Assembly: GCF_028207065.1 (NCBI RefSeq) | Contig: NZ_JAQLFP010000002.1 | Span: forward strand, 1 to 64,000 | Reading direction: 5' to 3' | DNA: 64,000 nucleotides | Source of the DNA: Collinsella aerofaciens | GTDB taxonomy: Bacteria; Actinomycetota; Coriobacteriia; Coriobacteriales; Coriobacteriaceae | In this document: in pieces, positions 30,441 through 39,954 of the stretch | How the letters are laid out: every line of letters starts with the position of its first letter | Position numbering within the stretch: position 1 is the stretch's first letter | Notes under the pieces: model-generated | Databases searched by the model: none | What the model was told of the DNA's origin: nothing | Seen by the model: only the letters and a program-made list of their open reading frames with translations | Made by a program: the position numbers and the translations under genes

Positions 30441-32741
30441 ATGGTCAAGCTGTACGAGGACGGCATCTACCTGCGCGGCGGCAGCGAGGTGGTGCCTGCG
30501 GCCGAGGCTGCCGAGCACGGTATTACGCAGACGCCCGAGGATGCCAAGCGCGGCACCATCGCGTATTCGATCCTCCAGGCACACAATACGTCCGGCGATC
30601 CCGAGGCGCTCAAGATTCGCTTCGATGCCATGGCGAGCCACGACATCACCTTCGTCGGCATCATCCAGACGGCGCGTGCCTCGGGCATGGAGCAGTTCCC
30701 GCTGCCCTACGTGCTCACCAACTGCCATAACTCGCTGTGCGCCGTGGGCGGCACCATCAACGAGGACGACCACGTCTTTGGCCTTTCCGCTGCCAAGAAG
30801 TACGGCGGCATCTTCGTTCCGCCGCACATCGCCGTCATCCACTCCTTTATGCGCGAGAACTTCGCCGGTTGCGGCAAGATGATCCTGGGTTCCGACTCGC
30901 ACACCCGCTACGGCGCCCTGGGCACCATGGCCGTGGGCGAGGGCGGCGGCGAGCTGGCAAAACAGCTGCTGCGCGACACCTACGACGTCGCCTATCCCGG
31001 CGTTGTCGCCATCTACCTCACGGGCGCCCCGCGCCCCGGCGTCGGCCCGCACGACGTGGCGCTCGCCATCATCCGTGCCGTCTTTGCCAAGGGCTACGTC
31101 AAGAATAAGGTCATGGAGTTCGTGGGCCCCGGCATCGCGAGCATGACGACCGACTACCGTAACGGCGTCGACGTCATGACCACCGAGACCACCTGTCTTT
31201 CCTCCATCTGGGCCACCGACGAGGACACGCACGCGTTTTTGACCATGCACGGCCGCGGCGACGACTACCGCGAGCTCAAGCCCGCCGATGTTGCCTACTA
31301 CGACGGCTGCGTCGAGGTCGACCTGTCGAGCATCAAGCCCATGATCGCGCTGCCGTTCCATCCTTCCAACGGCTTTGAGATCGACGAGCTCAACGAGAAC
31401 CTCGAGGACATCCTGCACGAGGTAGAACTCGAGGCCGCCAAGATCGGCGAGGGCAAGACGCACTTTAGCCTGCTCGATAAGATCGTCGACGGCAAGCTGC
31501 ACGTGCAGCAGGGCGTTATCGCCGGCTGCTCGGGCGGCAACTACGACTCCGTGGTCCAGGCCGCCCGCGTGCTCAAGGGCGCCAATACCGGCTGCGGCGA
31601 GTTCTCGCTGTCGGTCTATCCCACAAGCCAGCCTGTGGCGCTCGAGCTTACACGCCGCGGCTACATCTACGACCTTATGGAGGCCGGCGCGATTGTACGC
31701 ACGGCATTCTGCGGCCCGTGCTTCGGCGCCGGCGACACGCCCGCCAACAACGGCCTGTCCATCCGCCACACTACGCGCAACTTCCCCAACCGCGAGGGAT
31801 CCAAGCCGGGTAATGGCCAGCTGAGCGCCGTGGCCCTGATGGACGCCCGCTCCATTGCGGCGACGGCTGCCAACGGCGGCATCCTGACGCCGGCGACCGA
31901 CCTGCCCGAGGAGACTTGGGACGAGGCCTGCGAGTACACCTTTGACGACGCGCCGTACAAAAAGCGCGTGTACTGGGGCTTTGGCAAGGCGGAGCCTGCC
32001 GACGAGCTGGTCGAAGGCCCCAACATCAAGCCGTGGCCCGCGATGGAGCCCCTCGGCGACGACATCCTGCTCAAGGTGTGCTCCAAGATCATGGACCCGG
32101 TCACCACGACCGACGAGCTCATTCCCTCGGGCGAGACGAGCTCCTTCCGCTCCAACCCGCTGGGCCTGGCCGAGTTTACGCTCAGCCGCCGCGACCCGGC
32201 GTACGTGGGTCGCAGCAAAGAGGTCGACGCTGTGGAGAAGCGTCGCGTGGCGGGCGAGTCCGCGGGCGACCTGTCGGTGCTCGATGCCGAGCTTGCCGGT
32301 GTGTTTGAGGCACTGGCCGGCGCGGGTGTCGCGGCCGATGCCAAGGCGACCGAGTACGGCTCCATGCTCTACGCCAAGAAGCCGGGCGACGGTTCTGCTC
32401 GCGAGCAGGCCGCGAGCTGCCAGCGCGTGATCGGCGGTCTGGCCAACATTGTCCACGAGTACGCCACCAAGCGCTATCGCTCCAACGTGATGAACTGGGG
32501 CATGGTGCCCTTCCAGATGGAGACCGAGCCCAACTTTGAGGTGGGCGACTACGTCTTTGTGCCGGGTATCCGCGCTGCGCTCGATGGCGACCTAAAGGAC
32601 ATCGCCGCCTACGTAGTGCGCGCCGACGGCACGGTTGAGCAGATTGAGCTCTACATTGCCGATATGACGGCCGAGGAGCGTGCCATCGTCAAGGCCGGCT
32701 GCCTGATCAACTACAACAAGTTCAAGGCCGCTGCCGAGTAA
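30441..32741 (+). CDS. Aconitase-family hydratase (YbhJ-like)
   Basis: The 766-residue aconitase-superfamily enzyme has cluster-binding cysteines in GCSGGN (C363) and FCGPC (C424, C427). Substrate-loop stretches [41 protein letters not shown] and [13 protein letters not shown] are visible, and a swivelling C-terminal domain begins near 560. The closest style is the E. coli YbhJ group, whose substrate is not settled, so citrate/isocitrate activity should not be assumed. The start is ATG 30441 behind GTGGGAGA; the frame is open upstream without a site. It is a single gene. Confidence 0.85.
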   Translation: MVKLYEDGIYLRGGSEVVPAAEAAEHGITQTPEDAKRGTIAYSILQAHNTSGDPEALKIRFDAMASHDITFVGIIQTARASGMEQFPLPYVLTNCHNSLCAVGGTINEDDHVFGLSAAKKYGGIFVPPHIAVIHSFMRENFAGCGKMILGSDSHTRYGALGTMAVGEGGGELAKQLLRDTYDVAYPGVVAIYLTGAPRPGVGPHDVALAIIRAVFAKGYVKNKVMEFVGPGIASMTTDYRNGVDVMTTETTCLSSIWATDEDTHAFLTMHGRGDDYRELKPADVAYYDGCVEVDLSSIKPMIALPFHPSNGFEIDELNENLEDILHEVELEAAKIGEGKTHFSLLDKIVDGKLHVQQGVIAGCSGGNYDSVVQAARVLKGANTGCGEFSLSVYPTSQPVALELTRRGYIYDLMEAGAIVRTAFCGPCFGAGDTPANNGLSIRHTTRNFPNREGSKPGNGQLSAVALMDARSIAATAANGGILTPATDLPEETWDEACEYTFDDAPYKKRVYWGFGKAEPADELVEGPNIKPWPAMEPLGDDILLKVCSKIMDPVTTTDELIPSGETSSFRSNPLGLAEFTLSRRDPAYVGRSKEVDAVEKRRVAGESAGDLSVLDAELAGVFEALAGAGVAADAKATEYGSMLYAKKPGDGSAREQAASCQRVIGGLANIVHEYATKRYRSNVMNWGMVPFQMETEPNFEVGDYVFVPGIRAALDGDLKDIAAYVVRADGTVEQIELYIADMTAEERAIVKAGCLINYNKFKAAAE

Positions 32742-32753
32742 CTCTGCTGTACG

Positions 32754-32823
32754 CCCCGGACACACCTTTCCCTCGTGCTCACGCGCTTCGCGAGGGTCGC
32801 CCGAGGGAAAGGTGTGGCCGGGG
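32754..32823. repeat. Large inverted repeat after the hydratase gene
   Basis: The 22-base arms at 32754-32775 and 32802-32823 (core ACACCTTTCCCTCG) have one or two mismatches. An inner CTCAC...GCGAG-type hairpin lies between them. No T-run follows. Confidence 0.65.
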
Positions 32824-32879
32824 CTACCGCGACGTTCTCGTTGGGTCTTGAGGGACGCTAATAAATGGACCTGCTTGAT

Positions 32880-32911
32880 GCCGCCCCTTTTTATTGGGGC
32901 GGCTTCTTTTT
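32880..32911 (+). terminator. Intrinsic terminator of the hydratase gene
   Basis: GCCGCCCC pairs with GGGGCGGC over an eight-base loop and is followed by TTCTTTTT. Confidence 0.85.
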
Positions 32912-32915
32912 GTCG

Positions 32916-32956
32916 AAAACCACCACATTGGGGTCAGGCACCTTTGTGGTGGTGGG
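32916..32956. repeat. REP-like hairpin, ACCACCACA arms, copy 1
   Basis: AACCACCACA pairs with TGTGGTGGT around GGGGTCAGGCACC. Close copies are at 33784 and 34588. Confidence 0.6.
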
Positions 32957-33006
32957 GACTAGCTCGATGTTGTTGTGATCGTTGAGCGGCATGTTAATGG
33001 GCGGCT

Positions 33007-33675
33007 CTACAGGATTTCATCTGGGTTGACGGGTTTGGTTGTTTTGGGGAGGCCGAGTTTGGATGACGCGAAATCGTCAACATTGTCCTTAATTCCGTCT
33101 TTGGTGCAGACAGTGACCATATAGGTGCTGTGTCCGAATTCGCCCTTGTCGCGTGTTGCCCAGGCATCCCAGTAGGCGGCCCCGTTTCGCCCTTTGATTT
33201 TTCCGACACGGCGGAGTTCTGTTCGCTTTAATTTCTGGTTGCTATAGATGGTTCGACCGGCCTCCTCGGTGAGCCCGCACTGTCCAAGCATCTTGTCGAG
33301 GACTTGGTTCATGTGGCGCTCATCGGTGTTTGGTGCGTAGTCGTAGGCGAGGGTGATGGAGTCGAGTGGCTGGTCGTCGATTAGATAGTTTAGCGCCTGA
33401 GGTCCAAGGCAGAAATAGGGGGAGCATCCGTCGATCTGACCGAGCAGCGGTAACTTTGACCGCCAAATTCCGGTGGGAATTCCATCTTCGTAAAACACGC
33501 CGCGACAGATAAAGGAGAGCGAGGTGGCACGCGAGCCGGCGTCGACCATTCCGCATAAATCGAAGGGCGAGGTGATACCAAGGGAAAAGGGCGTGATGAC
33601 GATAAGGAAGAGCATCACGATGGGTATGGCGAGAATGGCGATGACGTTGCGAGCGGTGGGAGAAGACGACTTCAT
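33007..33675 (-). CDS. Membrane-anchored protein of unknown function
   Basis: The 222-residue protein has one N-terminal hydrophobic segment (NVIAILAIPIVMLFLIVITPFSLGI, about 10-33). A mostly extracytoplasmic remainder has five cysteines (LCGMVD, ICRG, GCSPYFCLG, QCGLTEEAGR), which may form disulfides. The start MKSSSPTARN is at ATG 33675 with AGGAG upstream. It is divergent from the similarly sized secreted protein at 33910, and the two may work together. I do not recognise a family. Confidence 0.65.
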   Translation of the reverse strand: MKSSSPTARNVIAILAIPIVMLFLIVITPFSLGITSPFDLCGMVDAGSRATSLSFICRGVFYEDGIPTGIWRSKLPLLGQIDGCSPYFCLGPQALNYLIDDQPLDSITLAYDYAPNTDERHMNQVLDKMLGQCGLTEEAGRTIYSNQKLKRTELRRVGKIKGRNGAAYWDAWATRDKGEFGHSTYMVTVCTKDGIKDNVDDFASSKLGLPKTTKPVNPDEIL

Positions 33676-33783
33676 ATGTGCTCCTCGAGACAAAGAGCTG
33701 TTGAGGATAGGCAGAAATGGATATGTTCAGAGAACAATTCAAGTTTAATCTCATGGCGCGAGATGGTCGACCGTTAGCGTCGA

Positions 33784-33821
33784 AAACCACCACAAAGGTG
33801 CCTGTCCCCTTTGTGGTGGTG
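33784..33821. repeat. REP-like hairpin, ACCACCACA arms, copy 2
   Basis: ACCACCACAAAGG pairs with CCTTTGTGGTGGT around TGCCTGTCC, in the gap between two divergent genes. Confidence 0.65.
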
Positions 33822-33909
33822 AGGAGTGTGCGGCTTCTTTTGGTAATAGTGCTGGCTGGCGATATCATTAGTGCAGGTAGCGAAGGCTTGCATTGTGAGG
33901 TGCTTTGCT

Positions 33910-34581
33910 GTGAGAAGTCCTGCCCGTATTGGATTGATTGTTTTGGCGCTTGCGATTACCGTGGTTGGCATGGGCACTGTCGGCATGGCGTTTCTACCTG
34001 CTGCGGTGACGGAGCCGGTGGTCAAGCCTGTGACTCAATCTGTCGAACTTCTGACCGGCGACGACAAGTCCGAGACCATTACCGTTGATTTTGATGAGCA
34101 GCCGGCTGTGCTGGGCATTAGCAATTATCCGCGTATTCAGCTTGGGGCCATGCGCTATACCACGGATACAAACCTGATCGATAGGGCGTCCGAGCTACTC
34201 AAGGGCAAAACATTTAAGCGTTGGTACGGATATGCGTCCTATCGGGCAAAAGCGAACGACATGGTTGGCGGATGCCACTCTTCCATCGAGCTGGACACTG
34301 CAAACGGCGCAAAGTTATGTGATGTCTCGTACGATCCGGGCTACGAGGGTAATGAGGGTCCGGGCATCTACATCATGGACGGCGATGTCGCCTATGTCAT
34401 GGAGGGCGACCAGACCGAGCTCAACGATTTTATGGGTCAGTGTATCCAAGATGCCTATAAACAGACCTGCTTGCCTGACCCGCAGACTGCACGCGATAGT
34501 GGGTCTGCCCGTACATGGCTGTTCGAGGATGAGATGCCCTGGACCGTCGAATCGGGAAGTACGGGTTCGGCGAAGGAGTAG
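33910..34581 (+). CDS. Secreted or membrane-anchored protein of unknown function
   Basis: The protein is about 223 residues with an N-terminal hydrophobic segment (ARIGLIVLALAITVVGMGTVGMAFL). Its mature part contains two paired-cysteine regions (GGCHSSIELDTANGAKLCDVSYDPG; GQCIQDAYKQTCLPDP). The GTG at 33910 is preferred because GAGG lies nine bases before it; the frame is open to another GTG at 33871. It is divergent from the 33007-33675 gene and is followed by a hairpin repeat. The family is unknown. Confidence 0.6.
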   Translation: MRSPARIGLIVLALAITVVGMGTVGMAFLPAAVTEPVVKPVTQSVELLTGDDKSETITVDFDEQPAVLGISNYPRIQLGAMRYTTDTNLIDRASELLKGKTFKRWYGYASYRAKANDMVGGCHSSIELDTANGAKLCDVSYDPGYEGNEGPGIYIMDGDVAYVMEGDQTELNDFMGQCIQDAYKQTCLPDPQTARDSGSARTWLFEDEMPWTVESGSTGSAKE

Positions 34582-34587
34582 AGACCG

Positions 34588-34626
34588 CGACCACCACAAA
34601 GGTACCTGTCCTCTTTGTGGTGGTTT
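34588..34626. repeat. REP-like hairpin, ACCACCACA arms, copy 3
   Basis: ACCACCACAAAGG pairs with CTCTTTGTGGTGGT around TACCTGTC, seven bases after the preceding stop codon. TTTTC follows, so it may also terminate. Confidence 0.65.
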
Positions 34627-34634
34627 TCGGTCTG

Positions 34635-34850
34635 TCTCGATCTGTAACATCTTGGCCGCTAAAAGTGGGCCTGGTGTTACAGATTTAGATTTTTGATCCG
34701 GGTGTTTTCTGTTCGTCTCGATTTGTAACAGATAGAGCTCTATTTGCTGACTAGATGTTACAGATTTAGATAAACGGGTGCCGCTGGTCATTTCATCTCG
34801 ATCTGTAACATCTAGAGCCATAAACAGTCGCTAGATGTTACAGATTGAGA
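34635..34850. repeat. Three tandem hairpins of about 80-bp period (TCTCGATCTGTAACATCT units)
   Basis: Units start at 34635, 34716 and 34796. Each opens with TCTCGAT(C/T)TGTAACA and closes with TGTTACAGATTTAGAT or a close variant, making a stem with an 18-25-base loop. The loops and the spacers between units differ. They lie between the 33910-34581 gene and the clpB promoter. Confidence 0.8.
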
Positions 34851-34904
34851 TAGTAAGGGGACGAGGCCGCAGCTGGTAAGCGTGCCTGCCCCTATCTCTT
34901 AATC

Positions 34905-34950
34905 ACTCAGAAAATCTTATATATAGAGACTTAGATTTGTGTATAAGATC
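34905..34950 (+). promoter_or_regulatory. Heat-shock promoter block of clpB
   Basis: CTCAGA, AAATCTTATAT, GACTTAGATTT and TGTATA occur as in front of dnaK, about 80-120 bases before the clpB start. It is the probable HspR-controlled promoter. Confidence 0.65.
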
Positions 34951-35027
34951 GCGCAAAGCTGGCAACAATACTTCTCGAACAACGTGAAGCCGCCCCGTAG
35001 GGCGGCCACCCCAAGAGAGGTGATTCC

Positions 35028-37655
35028 ATGAGAATCGATAAGCTAGCAATGACGTCGCGCGAGGCGTTACAGACCGCCATGAGCACGGCTGCCGATGCGC
35101 AGGCCGGCGCGGTGGAGCCGATTCACCTGTTGTCTGCCCTGCTCGGTGCCGGCGAGCGCAATATCTCTGTGATCATCGAGCGCATCGGTGCCGACCCGGC
35201 CCAGCTCGCACGCTCCACACAAGATGCCATCGACCGCGCGCCCAAGGTTTCGGGCGAAGGCCAGCAGATGGGCCTGTCCAACGAGCTCGTCCGCGTTATC
35301 GAAAAGGCCGAGAAGAAGGCCACCAAGATGGGCGACAGCTTTGTGGTGACCGAGCATCTGCTGATGGCACTTGCCGAGGACAAGGGCGAGGCCGGCCGCG
35401 TTCTGCGCGACGCCGGCGTGACCAAGGAGCGCATCGAGCAAGTCTACGAGGAGCTGCGCGGCGATGACCGCGTGACGTCTGCCGAGGACAAGACGCAGTT
35501 TGAGGCGCTGGAGCAGTACGGTCGCAACATCTGCGACCTCGCCCGCGCCGGCAAGCTCGATCCGGTCATCGGCCGAACCGACGAGATCCGCCGTACCATT
35601 CAGGTCCTGTCCCGTCGCACCAAGAACAACCCCGTGCTCATCGGTGAGTCGGGCGTCGGCAAGACGGCCATCGTCGAGGGCATCGCCCAGCGTATCGTGG
35701 CCGGCGACGTGCCGAGTACGCTGCGCGACCGCGACCTCATCGAGCTCGACATGAGCGCGCTGGTCGCCGGCGCCAAGTACCGTGGCGAGTTCGAGGACCG
35801 CTTAAAGGCCGTGCTCAAAGAAGTGCAAAAGTCCGAGGGCAAGGTCATCCTGTTCATCGATGAGCTCCATACCATCGTGGGCGCGGGTGCCACCGAGGGC
35901 TCCATGGACGCCGGTAACATCCTCAAGCCTGCGCTTGCCCGTGGCGACCTGCACGCGATCGGCGCGACCACGCTCGACGAATACCGCAAGTACATTGAGA
36001 AGGACGCGGCGCTCGCCCGTCGTTTCCAGACCGTGATGGTTTCCGAGCCTACCGTCGAGGACACCATCTCGATCCTGCGTGGCCTCAAGGAGAAGTACGA
36101 GATCTTCCACGGCGTGCATATCACCGATAGCGCGCTCGTGGCCGCCGCCGACCTCTCCGATCGCTACATCGCCGACCGCTTCCTGCCCGACAAGGCCATC
36201 GACCTGGTCGATGAGGCGGCAAGCCGCCTGCGCATGGAGCTCGACAGCATGCCGGTCGAGATTGACGCCACCACACGCCAGCTCACCCAGCTGCAGATCG
36301 AGGAGCAGGCGCTCATGAAAGAGACCGACGACGCCTCCAAGGAGCGTCTGGAGGCCCTGCGCCAGGAGATTGCCGAGGTCCAGGAAAAGCTCAACGTGCA
36401 AAAGGCCGGCTGGCTCAACCAGAAGAACGCCATCGACCACGTGCAGGAGCTTAAGGGACAGCTTGACGAGGCCAAGAGCGAAGAGGAGCGCGCGACGCGC
36501 AACGGCGACCTGGGCCGTGCGTCTGAGCTACGCTACTCCGTGATTCCGGGTCTGCAGCAGCAGATTCAGGATTCCGAGGCCGCGCTCGAGGCACAAAAGC
36601 AGCAGGATGGCGAGGGCCTCAACGAGCAGGTGACCTCCGATGAGATCGCCGAGGTCGTGAGCGCCTGGACCGGCGTGCCCGTGTCCAAGATGATGCAGGG
36701 CGAGCTTGACAAGCTCAAGGGCCTGGAGGGCGAGCTGCATAAGCGCGTCATCGGTCAGGACGAGGCCGTCTCCGCTGTGGCCGCGGCCGTGCGTCGCAGC
36801 CGTGCGGGCCTCTCCGACCCGGACAAGCCCATCGGCAGTTTCTTCTTCCTGGGTCCCACCGGCGTGGGCAAGACCGAGCTCGCCAAGGCGCTTGCCGAGT
36901 GCCTGTTCGATGACGAGCGTGCGCTCGTGCGTATCGACATGTCCGAGTACATGGAGAAGTTCAGCGTCCAGCGTCTGATCGGTGCGCCCCCGGGATACGT
37001 GGGTTACGACGAGGGCGGTCAGCTCACCGAGGCCGTGCGCCGTCGTCCGTACTCCGTGATCTTGCTCGACGAGATGGAGAAGGCCCATCCGGATGTCTTT
37101 AACGTGCTGTTGCAGGTGCTTGACGACGGCCGTCTGACCGATGGCCAGGGTCGCCAGGTGTCCTTCAAGAACACGATTATCATCATGACGTCTAACGTGG
37201 GCTCCAAGGCCATCGCCGATCTGTCCGGCAAGGACGAGGAGGAGATGCGCCATCAGGTTGACGCCGCCATGGCTCAGACCTTCCGCCCCGAGTTCCTCAA
37301 CCGTATCGACGATATCGTGGTGTTCCATCCGCTCGGCATGGCGCAGATCGAAAAGATCGTTGATATTCAGCTCGCCGACGTCCGCGCACGTCTGGCCAAG
37401 GAGCGCATGACGCTTGCCATCACCCCGGCGGCCAAGCAGATGCTCGCCGTGGGTGGCTTGGACCCCGTGTTCGGTGCCCGTCCGCTCAAGCGCCTGGTCC
37501 AGCGCGAGGTCGTGGACGCCATCGCCGCCGCCATCATCGACGGCACGGTGCGCGAGGGCGATCAGGTGACGGTCGATGCCGACAAGGACGGCGGCTTTAC
37601 CGTCGTGTGCGACAACACGCCGGCGGCCACCTACGAGGTCCCTGACGCCGAGTAG
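35028..37655 (+). CDS. clpB: Disaggregase ClpB
   Basis: The 875-residue AAA+ chaperone pulls apart protein aggregates together with DnaK. It has the N-terminal repeat domain (1-150) and the first AAA domain with Walker A GESGVGKT (206-213). The M-domain coiled coil is at about 400-530. The second AAA domain has Walker A GPTGVGKT (609-616). Walker B regions are [15 protein letters not shown] and [14 protein letters not shown]. Length and order are normal. It starts at ATG 35028 behind AAGAGAGG. The upstream block shared with dnaK suggests control by HspR. Confidence 0.97.
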   Translation: MRIDKLAMTSREALQTAMSTAADAQAGAVEPIHLLSALLGAGERNISVIIERIGADPAQLARSTQDAIDRAPKVSGEGQQMGLSNELVRVIEKAEKKATKMGDSFVVTEHLLMALAEDKGEAGRVLRDAGVTKERIEQVYEELRGDDRVTSAEDKTQFEALEQYGRNICDLARAGKLDPVIGRTDEIRRTIQVLSRRTKNNPVLIGESGVGKTAIVEGIAQRIVAGDVPSTLRDRDLIELDMSALVAGAKYRGEFEDRLKAVLKEVQKSEGKVILFIDELHTIVGAGATEGSMDAGNILKPALARGDLHAIGATTLDEYRKYIEKDAALARRFQTVMVSEPTVEDTISILRGLKEKYEIFHGVHITDSALVAAADLSDRYIADRFLPDKAIDLVDEAASRLRMELDSMPVEIDATTRQLTQLQIEEQALMKETDDASKERLEALRQEIAEVQEKLNVQKAGWLNQKNAIDHVQELKGQLDEAKSEEERATRNGDLGRASELRYSVIPGLQQQIQDSEAALEAQKQQDGEGLNEQVTSDEIAEVVSAWTGVPVSKMMQGELDKLKGLEGELHKRVIGQDEAVSAVAAAVRRSRAGLSDPDKPIGSFFFLGPTGVGKTELAKALAECLFDDERALVRIDMSEYMEKFSVQRLIGAPPGYVGYDEGGQLTEAVRRRPYSVILLDEMEKAHPDVFNVLLQVLDDGRLTDGQGRQVSFKNTIIIMTSNVGSKAIADLSGKDEEEMRHQVDAAMAQTFRPEFLNRIDDIVVFHPLGMAQIEKIVDIQLADVRARLAKERMTLAITPAAKQMLAVGGLDPVFGARPLKRLVQREVVDAIAAAIIDGTVREGDQVTVDADKDGGFTVVCDNTPAATYEVPDAE

Positions 37656-37700
37656 ATTTATGGGACATGCCTTAAAATCTACCAGCCGTCTCTAAACGCC

Positions 37701-37738
37701 AAGGGCGGCGGATCCAATTGGGTCCGCCGCCCTTTTTT
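37701..37738 (+). terminator. Intrinsic terminator of clpB
   Basis: A long stem, GGGCGGCGGATCC with GGGTCCGCCGCCC, is followed by six T residues. Confidence 0.92.
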
Positions 37739-37788
37739 CGTGCGACAATCGATGATGCTGAACGGATGCGATGCAAGGAGCTATGCAG

Positions 37789-37983
37789 ATGAAAGACGAG
37801 ATCAAGACAAGCGCGCCGGCGACCGATGCCGCGTCCGCCGCACCCAAGCCTGCGCCTAAGCCGGCACCCAAGCCGCGCGACCCCTACATCCGTGCCGAGA
37901 ACGAGGACGACGACGGCTACGATCCCTACAGCGATCGCCGCCCCGAGCGCGAGCCGATGTTCGAAGCCGACCCCTGGCGTTAA
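37789..37983 (+). CDS. Small proline-lysine-rich acidic protein
   Basis: The 64-residue protein has a PKPAPKPAPKP tract, then a conserved-looking acidic end (DPYIRAENEDDDGYDPYSDRRPEREPMFEADPWR). GGAG lies eight bases before ATG 37789. No signal peptide or membrane segment is visible. It is probably disordered; the function is unknown. It stands alone after clpB and may be expressed from its own promoter. Confidence 0.6.
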   Translation: MKDEIKTSAPATDAASAAPKPAPKPAPKPRDPYIRAENEDDDGYDPYSDRRPEREPMFEADPWR

Positions 37984-37992
37984 GTAGCTAAT

Positions 37993-38243
37993 TTGGGTGT
38001 CGCGGGCTGCTAGTCTTGGACCTTGATGCTCGGTAACAGTAAAACTTGATTTTCTATTAATCAAGTTGCACGTAATCTTGCTCTCTAGCTAATCAAGATT
38101 TGAGACGGGGCTTTTTTAACTGCCCCTGAAGCTGGTTCGACCTCGCTGTCGGGTAGAACAGAGAGTAGCTAAAAAGCCCCGTCCCAAAAAGACTACTCTG
38201 GGTGTCGCGGGCGGCTAGTCCTGGGCCTTGATGCTCGGCAGGA
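37993..38243. repeat. 43-bp direct repeat flanking a hairpin-rich insert
   Basis: About 43 bases at 37993-38035 are near-identical to 38200-38243, which is the 3' end of the next gene. Between them lie an AT-rich hairpin (CTTGATTTTC...) and a wide inverted repeat GACGGGGCTTTTTT / AAAAAGCCCCGTC. The inverted repeat could terminate transcription in both directions. Confidence 0.7.
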
Positions 38244-39711
38244 GAATCTGGGCGAGGTAGTCGGTCTCGAGCTTGGTGGCGGCGTCGGCTTTGCCGTCTT
38301 TGCCGACCAGCACGTTCTTGATCTGACTATAGGTGTAGCGGTTGCCGGTCGTAAGCTCGACAAGCTCAATGGCCGTGTCCATGGGGTAGGTTGACACGGG
38401 GTCTTGCGTGCGTCCGTTGATGGTCTGGGGCACCACATACGGATAAACGGGGCCGCTGGCGTAGACGGTATAACCGTTGCCTAGATTGGCCGCACCCAAA
38501 ACCGTATCGCCCTCATCGGGCGTAAAGCTCTCGCCCTCGCGCGCCGCGACGAGCGTCACAATCGGCGTATCGCTGTCGCCGGCAAGATAGATGCATAGCG
38601 TGCTGCCATTTTGCCAGGTTGCGACCTTGCCATACCACTCAACCGGAATATCGAGCTGATACAGGTTCGTCGCCTTGTGTCGAGCGTCGGCATCGCGGGC
38701 GGACTGAGCCTCGCTTGCGCTTACGGCGTTGGCGGCGGCATCGCGGCGCGTAATTGCCGCCTGCTGGAGTATCTTTGCCGCGGCGGCAGAGCTCGCGCCT
38801 CCCTCCTCGGCATATTTGGCGGCGGCATCGATCTGGTCGTCGGTTACCGTGTCGGCCGAAGGCACCTTGAGCTTAAAGGTGGCCTGGGCACTCAAATCCT
38901 GCCCATCGCTTTTAATGGTGACCTGGGCCTTGGTGGTCGGGACGGTGTAGACGGTGCCGTCGGACGCGATGGGTGAGGCGGCAATGGAGAGCGTGTAGTC
39001 ACCGGGTAGCAGTTTGATGCCACGGCCGTGCTCGTCAACATAGAGTGTTTCGCTCACGGAGGATCCGTCAGAATCCTGGCCACTCACTTGTACGGGAATC
39101 TTGGAGCCGGCGGAACAGTCGAGTCCCGCGGCATGCACGCCAATCTGCACTGACATCATCGTGTGGGCATTGGCGGCGACAGTGGCAGCCTGCTCTTGCT
39201 GATATCCGTTCCAGGCGGCATAGCCTGCGCCGCCGGCGACGAGCGCGACGGCCACGACACCGGCGACCATCAGATTGCGGCGCTTGGGCGACATCTTACG
39301 ATGACGAACCTCGGCTTCGCGTGCCGAAGGAACGGACGGTAGGGGAATATCGCCCATGGCGATGGTCTCGTCCATGGTAGGCGCAGAGCCTAAGCCAGGA
39401 AGCTCGCGGGTCAGCGAATCCTCGGCAGGCAAGCTGTCGAGCAAGACGGTTTCCTCGCCCGTGTCGGATTCGGGCTGGTTGCCGGCCTCGCTTTCGGTGT
39501 CTTCGTGATCTGCCTCATCTTCGGCAGGCTCAACATCGTCTGCATCCTGATCATCGGACTGCGCCTCGGCTTCCGGCTCATCCTGCACGTCAACGCCCGA
39601 ATCGTCAAACGCAATCTCGGCCAGCGCGATCTGGTCTAGGCTCTCCAGGGCCTCGGCACACGCTTCTGCATCTTGGGCCGCATCTTCTTGGCCCCTCGTC
39701 TCATCTTTCAT
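38215..39711 (-). CDS. Single-pass membrane protein with acidic cytoplasmic tail
   Basis: The 498-residue protein has a very acidic first 120 residues (QSDDQDADDVEPAEDEADHEDTESEAG), then a basic stretch (RHRKMSPKRRN) and one membrane span (LMVAGVVAVALVAGGAGYAAWNGY, about 150-172). The C-terminal region of about 325 residues should lie outside the cell. It includes a beta-rich domain (GIKLLPGDYTLSIAASPIASDGTVYTVP) and the end part NGYTVYASGPVYPYVVPQ. The start is ATG 39711 behind GGGGGA. The family is not recognised. Its 3' end is duplicated just downstream. Confidence 0.7.
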   Translation of the reverse strand: MKDETRGQEDAAQDAEACAEALESLDQIALAEIAFDDSGVDVQDEPEAEAQSDDQDADDVEPAEDEADHEDTESEAGNQPESDTGEETVLLDSLPAEDSLTRELPGLGSAPTMDETIAMGDIPLPSVPSAREAEVRHRKMSPKRRNLMVAGVVAVALVAGGAGYAAWNGYQQEQAATVAANAHTMMSVQIGVHAAGLDCSAGSKIPVQVSGQDSDGSSVSETLYVDEHGRGIKLLPGDYTLSIAASPIASDGTVYTVPTTKAQVTIKSDGQDLSAQATFKLKVPSADTVTDDQIDAAAKYAEEGGASSAAAAKILQQAAITRRDAAANAVSASEAQSARDADARHKATNLYQLDIPVEWYGKVATWQNGSTLCIYLAGDSDTPIVTLVAAREGESFTPDEGDTVLGAANLGNGYTVYASGPVYPYVVPQTINGRTQDPVSTYPMDTAIELVELTTGNRYTYSQIKNVLVGKDGKADAATKLETDYLAQILLPSIKAQD

Positions 39712-39846
39712 ATATCCCCCAAGCTCAATATCGGGACAACAATGTACCCAAAATTGGGGCCAGATAGAGCTGGCGTGCGGTCGGAAATATGATTTTATCT
39801 GCGCGATACATTGTGAATATGTGCGTGAATGCACGCGCGGCAGCAA

Positions 39847-39884
39847 AAAGCCCCCGGAAAGCGGACGAATCGCTTTCCGGGGGC
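39847..39884 (-). terminator. Intrinsic terminator of the DUF5692-like gene
   Basis: GCCCCCGGAAAGCG pairs with CGCTTTCCGGGGGC. On the minus strand five T residues follow. Confidence 0.9.
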
Positions 39885-39954
39885 ATGCAATACGTTGCAT
39901 TGCGCGGAGTCGGCCAGGCGACTTCACATTCAAGCGGCGTTTGCGTCAAGCGCG

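Noticed and set aside
34635..34850. Tandem hairpins considered as a CRISPR
   Set aside because: Only three units, each is a full hairpin, the period is about 80 bases, and there are no cas genes.
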